Source: Thunnus maccoyii
Taxonomy: Eukaryota; Chordata; Actinopteri; Scombriformes; Scombridae
Direction of reading: 5' to 3'
Length of the DNA stretch: 64,000 bases
NCBI RefSeq assembly: GCF_910596095.1
Contig: NC_056550.1
Span: forward strand, 12,631,001-12,695,000
Part shown: in pieces, positions 44,487 to 55,760 of the stretch
Position numbering within the stretch: position 1 is the stretch's first letter
How the letters are laid out: every line of letters begins with the position of its first letter
Translations under genes and position numbers: made by a program
The notes under the pieces: model-generated
Database searches by the model: none
What the model saw: the letters and a program-made list of their open reading frames with translations, nothing else
What the model was told of the DNA's origin: nothing

Positions 44487-44940
44487 TAGCACTAAGGCTG
44501 TTAACCATTTTCGAACGGCAATAGGAGAGTTAAACAGAAGATTTTTTAAGGTAGTATTACATAATACAATTATTGGGCTACCTCACTGTTAAACCACAGT
44601 TATTGCTGTCAGTAATTCAACGTGTGGTATTTTGCTAAAGATCCAGTATATTGCCAATAATGAGTTAGCTGACTTAACAAAAGAAGTAGAAGCAGCATTT
44701 GATTACATAGCACATACTAGTCTGTTGTTGAAAATTGTTGTCACCAGATTACATACATACATTTGCCCTCACTCAAGCCTACATTAGAGCTTCAGGCTCA
44801 GGTGTAGTCAGAAATGTCTCAAAAGCTTTTTAATAAAAGTTTACCTGGAAACCTTTTCTTCACACCAGGGTTTCTTTTTTATAAAACAGACCTTAATCAC
44901 CACTTCTAATGTTACTGTTATTTTAATAATCTCAATATTA

Positions 44941-45515
44941 ATTGAAGCTGCAAGCAGCGTTGAACGGGTCTTCGCACCCTTGCGCACGTCGGGGCGCAGT
45001 GCAGTCCAAGGGCTGCTGTCACAGGCATGTAGATGTCTCCAGACCTGGGTTGACAGGTCTGACTTTACAAACATGTGAAAATGGTGCAGACTGGAGCATG
45101 TACAATAAAGTTATAGCAGCTGCCTCTGTCATGGCGAAACATCAAATCTCAACGGTGTGAGGATGAGAATTTTCTGCAGGGTGAGACATGTCTGTCTTGC
45201 TCACACCTGTGTCATCAAAATTATGCAAGTTTTTGGCCCATTCACTGTAATTTCAATTAATAATTTGAAAACTTTTGATGAGTTTGTGTGTAAAACAAAT
45301 TAATTTCCTAATTTTCATCAAGTTTATTTCTTAGAAAAGTAAAGACTTTTGACCCACATGACATGGTCAAAGTTTGATTGAAATGTGTACTGTCAGATGT
45401 GTAGAGACAATAAGTAACTGCAGCTGGACACAGAAAAATACTCATATATTTGAATGGAGAGTGTGAGCAAACCACTAGGTGCATGGACCCTAATAAAGGA
45501 AAAACTGCAGTACAG
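44941..45515. mobile_element. Interspersed repeat with GC-rich head
   Basis: Begins ATTGAAGCTGCAAGCAGCGT followed by a CpG-rich block (CGCACGTCGGGGCGCAG), then AT-rich sequence, and ends near GCATGGACCCTAATAAAGG. The abrupt base-composition change and the AAGCTGCAAGCAGCG start recall a dispersed teleost repeat. The open frame 44942-45160 in it does not look like a known protein. Class unknown. Confidence 0.45.
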
Positions 45516-45519
45516 AGCT

Positions 45520-47880
45520 ACAAATTTTAGTTTTGATTTTATTTTTCTGCAGCACTTTATCACTAAACTGTCACTTTGACCACTAGAGGACAGTGAACAC
45601 TCAGCATTTTAAATACACTCTGGTCAACTGTCAACTCCACCCAGCCTCAATTAAAGCAGACACTATCAATACCATACTAATTTAACAAACCTGCTTTACT
45701 TTTAATATTCTGTCCACTGCCAAGTATGGAAATTTAAATATTCACAAATACAGTATTTATTGCAGAGGTTTATATTGTTTGATGAATTGTTTGTGCATTA
45801 TTCAAACAGATTATGATTAGCACATAATGACAAAGAATAGCCTACTCTTATTGATATCCATATAATGATAATGAATATCTGTATTATTCCCACTGAAAGA
45901 GACACTGACACTGATGTGGTGTTGTGATTTATAAGTGTGAGTGTGTGTGTTCTTCCTCTGTTTTCCTCTGTCTTCTCAAAGATCTCTGTGTCATTCGATC
46001 TCCTGACTGTCTTAAGACTGGGTCTTGTGGCAAGAGGAAACACATCAGATCCTTGTGCCCCACTGAACGTCTGATGAACTCTACTTCCTGCATGGTTACC
46101 AGCCATATTAATATATCTTCCAAGAAACATACTGTACCAAAAGAGATCAGCCTATAAATTAAGTTATATCCACAGCATGATGTGATAAGGAATGCACCTC
46201 TGTTTGTTGAGGAGGAGGTCAACAGAGCTGTGGCTCAGACACTGTTAGTTCATTGGATCATTGATACATGCCAGCTGTTCAGAACTATTTGTCAGCGTAC
46301 ATTCATAAAGAACAGCTGAACTAAGTTCTACAGATGTGCACTTGGAAGCTGGTGTGTAATTGTGAGTGAACATTATAAAGCAGATGTGTTGTTCATAGTG
46401 AGCAGATATACAGGTCATCAGTGTTAACAAGCAGACATTGTAGACAGGACACATATTAAAAAAATCTGACAAAATAATCTCAACTCAAGGACCACTTATC
46501 TCTTTCTGACCTTCAACTCATCATCATCAAAGAGCAAAACTCTTTCACACTTTATCGAACACACATATGCACACAAGACTCCAGCCTTAGTTAGACAAAG
46601 AGACAAAGAGCGAGCCACATAATGTTATAGAAGACTCAGAGACCCTTACAATATACAACCTTGGCAGCTAAATTGTACAACAGTTGGTTCTTTGTTCTTC
46701 ACTTATCAGTGTTTCTTCCTGGAGGAGTTCTGCCTCCACATCCATCTGCTGGAAACTGGAAGTTGAAAGTCAAATGACACAGTGTCGCTTTTAACATTTC
46801 TGTACTTTCTCACTTGAAGTAAACAGGTTTCACTCACATGCACACCTAAGTATAAACACATGAATTATAAAACAGTATAACAAAGATTATAAATTTCCAT
46901 TACATCAGCAAAAGGAGCTGAGCCAGTTTTTTGCATCATTAACCAAAGACAATCATGGACACATGATCGTTTTTAAAGATTGTTTTGCATTGAGATGGAG
47001 CATATATTGAGATGAAATCAAAGTTTTGTGCATATATATTTGTCTTGATGTGGGCTATCCCCACAACCAAACGTCTCTAACACCACAATTGAAAGAGTAC
47101 ATTTCAGCACAACAAGTGAATCATATGATTTAGAATCAACTGAGGCACAAGCAAAATGAAGGCTATTACTGGCACAGAATGACTGCCATACAGATTTTAG
47201 TCCTCAAATCCTTGTGATCCAACACCACAATTTTGGTCACCACAGAAACAAGGAAATAGAAAAACAACAAAAAAAAAATACATAATCCTTGACAGTTGCT
47301 CCTCGTGATTTTAATCTAAATTACATTGGGCTGCATTGCATTGCAGTGTCTGTCTTACTGCCTTATTGAGTCACAGCAGCTGTGTCAGTTGTAAGTCATC
47401 AGATGAAAGTTAAGCCTATTGCTGGCTGTGATTCAGATTTAAATCATTTTTAGGATTTGACTTAGTTTCAACGTTTCACTTTGGCTCATTTCTCTCCTAA
47501 CCAAAGATTTCTAGGAGTCGGACTGAACTCATACACTGCCATTTGATCCTGTATTGTAGGCAATATACAGTACATTGTAAGTGGACATTATGGCTATCAG
47601 CAGTGCCAAATATTTAGTCGTCTCCCTGGAAACAAATTCATGTCTATTTCTGTCCGGCACTCTGGCTAGTGTTCCCTCTCGCAGTCAGACTCAACACCAC
47701 CAAGCTACAATGTAACAGTCCTCTCTCAACAAATAATCTGTCGCTAATTAGCCTTGCTTCACTGAGGACTACAATCACTTGTTAAGCAATAAATGAGTTA
47801 TTTATGGTCTATAACTACACTGTGAAGTCATTTGTCGATGTTCTCTAAAGGCCTGATTGTATTGGCTGCTTGAAATGTCA
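45520..47880. other. Intergenic, no gene seen
   Basis: AT-rich spacer upstream of the galectin gene. Open frames near 45800-46222 overlap on both strands and show no recognisable protein. No strong repeats noted. Confidence 0.5.
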
Positions 47881-47907
47881 CTCAGATCGAAGGATCCTCC
47901 CACACTG

Positions 47908-47913
47908 TATAAA
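47908..47913 (+). promoter_or_regulatory. lgals2a: TATA box of the galectin gene
   Basis: TATAAA lies 82 bases upstream of the galectin ATG at 47995. A start site about 25-30 bases downstream would give a 5' UTR of about 55-60 bases, which is normal for galectins. The other two genes show no comparable TATA box. Confidence 0.55.
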
Positions 47914-47994
47914 CTCTCCTGACGGTGCAGTGAGGCGAGGCCCTGCAGCACTCTCACTCCTTCTCTGCTGTAATTCTTGACCACATCTGCAAAC

Positions 47995-50900
47995 ATGATG
48001 ACCGTAAGTATGATTTTGATAATGATATTGTGCTCCTGCATGGCTTTTGCTCTGTATTTTATGACTCAGATGGACAAGCAGTGTCAGGCCATATGTTAAA
48101 AGAGAGACTAACAGCTGGTTGACATGTGACAGCTCACTCAATGCCATGCCAACGTAACTGAACCAGCTGAACTGTGCTTTGACTAAACTTCACTACATAT
48201 AACATTTATTTAGCTATTGAGAGTTCTGGACATGTGGATTTCATTGATTTCCTTTTATGGGCAAAATATTCACTACAGGACATACATGCATTAATCACCT
48301 AATGACATCAGTGAGTATGAATTCTGTGCATCCTGTGTTTTCTCAGTGATGGCAAAGGAGTCAGCTGTTTAGGGCGCTCCATTCTTCATGCAATAATTTA
48401 ATTTCACTGCAGTTGGAATTCTTAATATCATTTGTCTGTTTTGTCCACTCATGCTTCCTTAGTTTCAGTATCAATAACTGGGAGCTTAACACAGGCAGCG
48501 ATGCATTCTGGCCCCCTTGGACTCATAAACTGAGTAGATTACAATAAAGGCCTTGTATCATGTTGGCTTTTTGGCTTCTGGGGTGAACATGTGTTTGTTG
48601 AGGGGCATAGTGAGGAGGGGGAGGCAGGCTTAAATCACATTATAGGATAAAATGAAATAAAGTCATCATGTGGATGCAAGAATAGATACGGCTATACTGT
48701 GATTCTGAGTTTCAACACTTGGGGTGAATAAATCCATTTCATCAGCGGAAGATTGTGAAGGCTTATTTTCATGCAGCTCTATAAGGGGATGATTCTTGTA
48801 CTGTAAAAAGAAATAAGAAAAGAAAAGAAGTCAGAAATTTGTTTGTACAACATAGAAATTCCAGCAGGATGGCTGTTATCTTTGAGTGAAATAATTACTT
48901 AATAATTCCTCTATAGCCATGAGTATATGTGGTCAATAGATGTGTGTTACTTGTACATATTTGGGATGTTTGCAGTCATTTGGCAGCCTGATCTTGTTTC
49001 TTTGTCAGTGAGAAGCGCAGTGAAATGTCTTCTCACACACATACAGTATGCATATTCCTTTAGAACAGTGGTTCCAAACCTGTGGGTTGGGACCCCCACA
49101 CAGGGTCATGAGATAAACTCAGTTGGTCATGAAATGATTGCCTTGATAAGAAATAAGAGAAAGAAATAATTCAGATAGAGAAATGTTTTTTTTTTTTTTT
49201 TACAACTTTTCTCTAACTTTTGCTTCTTTCTTATGAAAGACTCTATAGTTTGACCTCTTTAGACCACTCCTTTAGACAGCCGTGTCTAGGAGATACACGG
49301 TGACCGCCAGCTCAGACTGACCTCAGCCCAGCCCCAGACAGCTCAAGAACTAGTGCTATGTGTTATACTTAACAGCTGGACTCTAACATGGAAAGAATGT
49401 CAGACCCATGTCATTCTATCCCCTACCATCCCTTTCATTTCATGGTTTGGTTGATCTTTCAGATCAAATGTTTGGTTTTTTTCTCCGGATCTATCCTTCC
49501 AGGATCTGGCAACACTCTAGCAAACCACTAACTATACAGCTTTCATTCGCAATGAGTGTATCTAAACATTGTTAATACTCGCTGAGATTTTTTCCAACAG
49601 CTGCAGCATGTTAAACTCATGCAACTCATTTTTGCTCCTATCCTCTGAAAAGGTAATAGATTCAGCCTCTGAAAGACTGATGAACTGCAATATTTTTTCC
49701 ATTAATGATTAGATTTTTAACATTTTAAGCTTTTTAGATATAAGGAATGTTCCCCTCAAATGTAGGTGGATATATATTTGTGTCAAATCCTTTCCTGTTT
49801 AATTATCACTGTGTTTCTGACCAAAACATAAATTATTGCAAAGAGCTCATGTTTCAGACTGTTACTACTCTGTCTGCTCAGAATTACTGTAATTTTTTAT
49901 AATGTTTGACATTAGTGCACATTAAACTTTATTGTGAAAAATCCTCAATCCTCAATCATCCGCTTTATTTGTCCTTGTTGCCTTAGTTACTGTTAATGGT
50001 TCCTCAGATGCATCATTGGACTGACATGACAAAATGTCGAACAGTGGTGATCCGTGTTTCACAACCAAATACTAAATTGCTCAAGTGCAATTTCCTAATC
50101 ATGACACAACCCAGTATTCCCCCGCCACATGTGCAGTGGCAACCGAGCAGAGGATTTCTGCTGTGCTCAGCCTTCTTTTCCACTGTGCACTTACCATTCA
50201 GCACTTAGGAAAATATTGCTCATTTTAACGAAGGTAGTCCCTCATCATTTTTCCACATTTTTAGCCTCTGCCAAAATCGGCGTAGAGGAAAATGGGAGTG
50301 GTAAGAGGAGAAGAGAAAAGATCTGGAATCTTTGACCAGTCTTCCAATGTGAATTTAATGTGAAACACATGTTTCGTAATTTTGGGGGGATTTGAGAGTT
50401 CACTGAGGCTACTACTGGTGCAGGTTTTTTTTTCTTTTGCGTAAAGCCACAATAATAATTGGATCTTGTAAAATCCAGTAGTTTCACCACACAATAATGT
50501 ACTGTATTCCCCCCCTTCCCCCCTTTTCTCTGTACAGGGAATGATTATAAAGAACATGTCCTTCAAGGTCGGGCAGACTCTGACCATTGTTGGAGTCCCT
50601 AAGCCTGATGCTACAAAGTAAGTGCAAATGTAAAACATTATTTTGATATTTTGAAATATGTTTTTCTCCTTCTGTGCTTGTTTCACTTTTCTTGTGAAAT
50701 GAAGACACTAAACTCAACACGAGGGACATTTACTCTCAGTTACTACTCTTAACCTGACCTCAGCAATAAAGATGATAATGACTAGCAGATGAAAAGAGCA
50801 ACCATGCAACTGCTGAGGATGTCTCAATATCTTACATGTAAGGATCCATATCAAAATCTGATAAATATCTTTGTGTCTGTGCAGTTTTGCTGTGAATATC

Positions 50901-51575
50901 GGCCCTGATGACAAGGATATTACAATGCATATCAACCCTCGTTTTAACGCCCATGGAGATGAGAATACGGTGGTCTGCAACTCTTACCAGGGAGGCAGCT
51001 GGTGTGAAGAGCACCGTGAGGGAGGTTTTCCTTTCCACCTGGGAGAGGAGTTCAAGGTGAGAGGTCCAGTGCATACGATTTTAGCCATGAATGTGTGGCT
51101 GCTGGTATGCAGTCTGTCCCATGCCTCTTTTTGTCTGTTAGTGACCTCTGTTGGAAAGTGTGTGTCACTGTAGCTCTGATAATTTGACCATAATCAGTTG
51201 AGCACCAATATATGTATTTGCAGAGATCTGTGAAAGCTATAGCCAATTATTTTTTTTTACCAGATAAGCCATTTCCAGGTAATTATATTACATACAGTAT
51301 CCTATGGTACGTTTTACATAGAACTGGAAAGAGGTGTTAAGTTTGGTTCCTGTCCAATTATGCAGCAGAAGTTCAATCTGTAACACCTTTCCCTTGTCTA
51401 TATATTCTTCCTCTTCCTTTCTCCTCAGTTGACCATCACATTCACCCCTTCGGAGTTCCAGGTGAATTTATCAGATGGCTCTACAATCCATTTCCCCAAC
51501 CGCATGGGTGCGGAGAAGTACTCATTCATCAGCTTTGATGGGGAAGTTCGCATCACAAGCTTTGAAATCAAATAA
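47995..51575 (+). CDS. lgals2a: Prototype galectin, galectin-2/galectin-1 type
   Basis: Four-exon gene giving 135 residues, the usual length of a single-domain galectin. Exons: 47995-48003, 50538-50617, 50885-51056, 51429-51575 (stop TAA); GT–AG borders, phases match. The carbohydrate-recognition signature is complete: H45, N47 and R49 (HINPRF), V60 and N62 (VVCNS), W69, E72 and R74 (WCEEHRE). These residues bind beta-galactosides in the family. There is no signal peptide, in line with the non-classical secretion of galectins. C61 and C70 could make it redox-sensitive. The first exon carries only three codons (ATG ATG ACC), so translation could start at either ATG; the second gives the MTG start seen in galectin-2. 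The C-terminus (SFEIK) and internal FPNR also fit the lgals2 group of fishes. The galectin assignment is firm; the paralogue name is less so. Intron 1 (about 2.5 kb) holds repeat debris. Confidence 0.95.
49066..49140 (+). mobile_element. hAT-type element end in galectin intron 1
   Basis: CAGTGGTTCCAAACCTGTGG then GTTGGGACCCCCACACAGGGTCATGAGAT closely follows the familiar 5' end of hAT/Charlie-like elements (CAGTGGTTCYCAAMCT…GGGTCRCGAGAT). I did not find the matching right end, so it is a fragment. Confidence 0.6.
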
Positions 51576-52077
51576 ACCTCCACCCTCCCAGGAATCGTTG
51601 GATTGAAATCCTGTTTTACTTTTAAAAAAAATTTGTCTGGCATCAGGTCACTTATTGCCCCAGCTTTCAAATTCCTGGTATAAGTAGTGCCTTACACGCT
51701 TATCACATGAGGTACAGTGCAAGAATTGAGCTTGTTTACAAATGCAGATTCAGTAAACTACAGAGAAGACTACAGATGAGATAGAGACATACATAGTTAT
51801 AATGCTCAGATGTACACGCAGAAACACATACAGCAAATATCACTGCATGTCCTTCTTGCACACGTGACAGAAAAGCAAACCAAACATAAAGTACCCCAAA
51901 GTTGTCTGAGTGTTATTTGCTTTGCAGTTTCAACTGTTAAGCTTAAAAGAACCTACCGCATAAAATGTGATCAGTTGTCATTTAAGGTGCCTTGAAAATG
52001 CATTGTGCTTTTTTTTTTCTTTCTCCCAAACATTCCAGTTTTGTAACTGAGTACATTGCTTGCCTGTATTAACACAT

Positions 52078-52083
52078 ATTAAA
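52078..52083 (+). terminator. lgals2a: Candidate galectin poly(A) signal
   Basis: ATTAAA about 500 bases past the galectin stop, followed by T/G-containing sequence. An AATAAA also overlaps the stop codon (51571-51576) but is too close to be the likely main signal. Confidence 0.35.
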
Positions 52084-52731
52084 GCAGGATAAAACATGGA
52101 CTCTTGTGATTCCTTAAACAGCCAAGAGCACATTTTCTCCGGTGTGGAATTATTTCGATTTGATGTCTCTGAACAATTGCATATTACTTTTTATTCTCTC
52201 ATTATTTCTGTCACACTGACACACTCATTGCCCTCTTCTGACTTACACAAGTTTATTTACAAGCATATTCTATGTCCTCTGCTTAGTTACACAGTAAAAA
52301 TACTCAAACATTGGCCCCCTCTTTAATTACGATCACTGTAGTGAAACATACGCACCAACAGGTTATGAACTGGCACGTGTGACAATTATTCATCATCCAT
52401 ATGTAAACTATAATGTTTTAGATTAATAATTAACCCTGTATCAACATTAATGGTTTGAAGTTTGCAGTTTCCATTACTATGCAGGTCTTTGTGCAGTGTG
52501 TTTAGCTATTTTTCTACATGAAGGCTGAGCTCATAGTTCCCTGCTGTGAATTCTTTTGATCCCAAGTAAACAGGACTTAAAGTCTCGAGCAATGAACGCT
52601 TCTTCAACATAGATGCCTGGGAAAGCTCAAGTTCCCTTTCTGGTTTTGTAAATTGTTTCTGTTTTATGTTGCTTGATTTAAAAAAACAAACAAAAAAAAC
52701 TCAATTAGCTATGTTAGCCCATAGATGTCAA

Positions 52732-52975
52732 GTACAGAGGAGTGATGTGTGCACACTGTTAAGCTCCCAATGAATAATTTTATTCTCTTTTTTGAGGCAA
52801 CATTTCGATCTGTAAGATCTTCTTTAGGCTGAGAATATTATATTTTTATGTACAAAAAGTACAAAAAAAGTGGAGAAGGCTTAGGAAGATCTTACAGATC
52901 AAAACATTGCCTCAAAAAAGAGAATAAAATTATTTCTTGGTAGCTTAACAGTGTACAGACCTCACTCCTTTGTAC
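52732..52975. mobile_element. Long imperfect palindrome (about 90-bp arms), MITE-like
   Basis: The left arm (about 52732-52825) runs GTACAGAGGAGTG, ACTGTTAAGCT, TAATTTTATTCTCTTTTTTG, AGGCAACATTT, GATCTGTAAGATCTTC. The right arm (about 52884-52975) is its reverse complement with a few mismatches. A roughly 58-base centre separates them. No coding sequence. It lies about 1.2 kb past the galectin stop. Confidence 0.8.
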
Positions 52976-53751
52976 ACTGCAATGAAAAATGTTTTTGTCT
53001 TGCACCTGAATAACTTGCCTGACTGTGCACACACTTAGTCCCTCTAGCCAGTAGATGTCACCATTGCTGTATTAATGTGATTTGCAAGCAGATGGTGGGA
53101 AACATGTTTGATGTCACACTTGGCTACAAGATGTAAGTTACTTTTGATTTTATGTCAGTGAATTATGATTTATTTTTCCCTTATGAGATTGTTTTATGTC
53201 TGATGTCTTAAATGTCTGACCTTTTTTTTCCAGCCTTTTTCACTTTTTATTGTCTTTAAATGGTATGTATATACAAAAAGGGCTCAACTCAAGACTGTGA
53301 AGGAGATAGTGATATCTTACATAAACAAATATTATGTAATCTGGAAACTATCGATCTTTTGGTGACCTGGACCAGCATAATTGTCTGCTGCATGAATTCA
53401 ATGACGCAGAGATGGAAATGAAAATTAGAACTGAGATAGATATCTGCATTAGCTCCAACCAGATACTATTTTGAATGTGCAGGCATGTTTGAGAGACTTG
53501 TAAGTATTATTTTAATCTAATATGATGTAACAGAAGGCAATGTGTGTGTGTGTGGCTAATTTGAGGAGAGATGGAGAAGAGAGAGTGAGACACACAGGAG
53601 AGTTTCTGCGTGAACAGGTTCCCATGCTCTGATCCTTCAAGATAAAAGCTGACAGGATCGTGTCGGATGACCTTTCCTTTCTTTCGTTTGTTGGGATTCA
53701 TTAACAACAGTGCAGTGTGTGTGTTGTTTTTATGACATATTTGATCAGTAT

Positions 53752-53876
<125 letters not shown>

Positions 53877-54533
53877 GTAATCAGTACTCAGGAGCTACCT
53901 GGCAGTGTCAAACGCTCTCTCTCTCGGGAGGAGAAGGAGCAGATTTGGTTGCCATGATGACCACAGTCTCTTGCTCTTTCCCCCCCTTCTTCACTTCCCC
54001 CGTTATTTGTTTTTTTTTTTGGTATTTCGCTCTGCTCTTCTTTACCTCTGTCATATAGCTCATCATTTTCCTTCCTCCATCTCTTCTGTTTGATTATTTT
54101 TCTATCTTCCTTCCTCTGCTGAGTTGTCTCTCTTATTCTCTCCCTTTCTCAGTCATTCCTCAGCTGTAACCCATCCCTCTTCCCTCATAATTGGAAATAA
54201 TTCTTCATTATTTTGTGGCAAGATCAATATCTGGGGCTGTGTTGTGAGTGTACTTACGTGTTTGTGTTTGTACTGCATCCACTTCATCCGCATCATTTTA
54301 GCATGGCTTGAGACCAGTATATTTATAAATATATGGTATATATAAAGAGATGTGAGCTTACCAAACCTGTGTACTAGAGTGTGTGTTGCACACTGATCCA
54401 TACTCGTCTTTTTTGGCAAAGACTGCGACGCTTCTGGGAAGGACAATCTTCCGGCTCTTCAACACACATCCAATCAATAATGTTAAGGCATTGATGAGCA
54501 CATTCAAATCACCTTGCTTATAGTAAACCCGGA

Positions 54534-54536
<3 letters not shown>

Positions 54537-54570
<34 letters not shown>
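54537..54570. repeat. (CA)n microsatellite
   Basis: CA dinucleotides, about 16 units, then imperfect. Confidence 0.95.
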
Positions 54571-54575
<5 letters not shown>

Positions 54576-55639
54576 ATACACATGCAAGCAGACAGCAGGC
54601 ATATGCTGTGTTGTCAGTTCTCCATTTCATGTGATGAGTATCGCAGATTTTTAACACATCCCCATGTTTCCTTCACCTGTGTCATGCCACTTATTCAATG
54701 TCTGTGAGTAAATGTGGTGAAATGTGTGGAATGGAATGATTCACCTCAGCTTACATAAAACCTTTGTCTATATTTAGCGCCAGCATGACTCCAGATTTCT
54801 GCACCGAAGCTATCAGCCACACATTGAGATGTGCGTGGGCCCGCCCTGAGCTGACTGTGGTCCTGGATTCATGTTCTGCCTGCCTGCCTCACCTCAGGCT
54901 TGGTTTTTATCTTAGTAACATGATAATACATAAACAGAAGAGAACCTGTTGTGTTGCACCATCATGATAGTGTTACCTTGGGGAGTTTAGATAAATATTA
55001 TAGTTCATTTATTTATACAAACATAATAATAGAAAAGATAGAAAACATAACAGCTGTGCAGGAGAAGACAGAAACCAAGTGGGCTTGTTATAGCTGTCCC
55101 CAAAGAGCACTGAAAATCAAGCATAAATGCAAGCAGACAAAAACAACACAATAACACTACCAATAAATGACAAATTAAGTCTAAATATGAATGTATATGT
55201 TCCTTTTGTGTGGATGGCAGGCAACTGAGGGTAAGAGGAAGACAGTAAGGAGAGTACAATGAGGACAACAGAAATACTCATTATAAACACTTGTCAGTAT
55301 GAAAAAATCAAATGAAAAAAAGTTGGAAAAATATGGGTATATGAGGCAGTAATGTTAGACAAGCCATTACACTCTGCGGGTGATCTCAAACAAATATGTC
55401 GTTTTATAACCTAGTTGAGTGCTTGTACAATCCTTCCAAGTCAACTTTCATTAGTCATTACACCAAGGTATTGAGCGGACTGCCCTTGAGTCGATCATCA
55501 CTTATTGGTTTAGCAATGATTTTGATGGTTATACTTTTTATTATTTCATTCAATTTTGTCAGTGAAGATTTATAAAATAGAATCTATTTGAGAATTTAAG
55601 AAGACTGTTGTTAGCCTGACTAGTAAATATATGTTTCTT

Positions 55640-55760
55640 AGATACAGAATTAAATTGTAATCACCTTCAGAAAGAAGATACTGCATATTAAGTGCATGAT
55701 GATAAAGAACAAATGTCCAAGTATGGAGCCTTGTGGAACTCCATATCTTAATTTATCTTC
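55640..55760 (-). mobile_element. Second LINE reverse-transcriptase scrap
   Basis: On the minus strand near 55746-55717 the sequence reads YGVPQGSILG, followed by LFFI, which is the RT motif that precedes the catalytic box. Downstream, the expected LYIND is replaced and the frame ends. The wider region 55500-55900 may belong to the same dead element. Confidence 0.55.

Noticed and set aside
45798..46222. Overlapping open frames on both strands upstream of the galectin
   Set aside because: Mutually overlapping, of non-protein-like composition, and ending in simple-sequence residues.
50245..50729. Minus-strand open frames across galectin exon 2
   Set aside because: Shadows of the real plus-strand exon and its introns.
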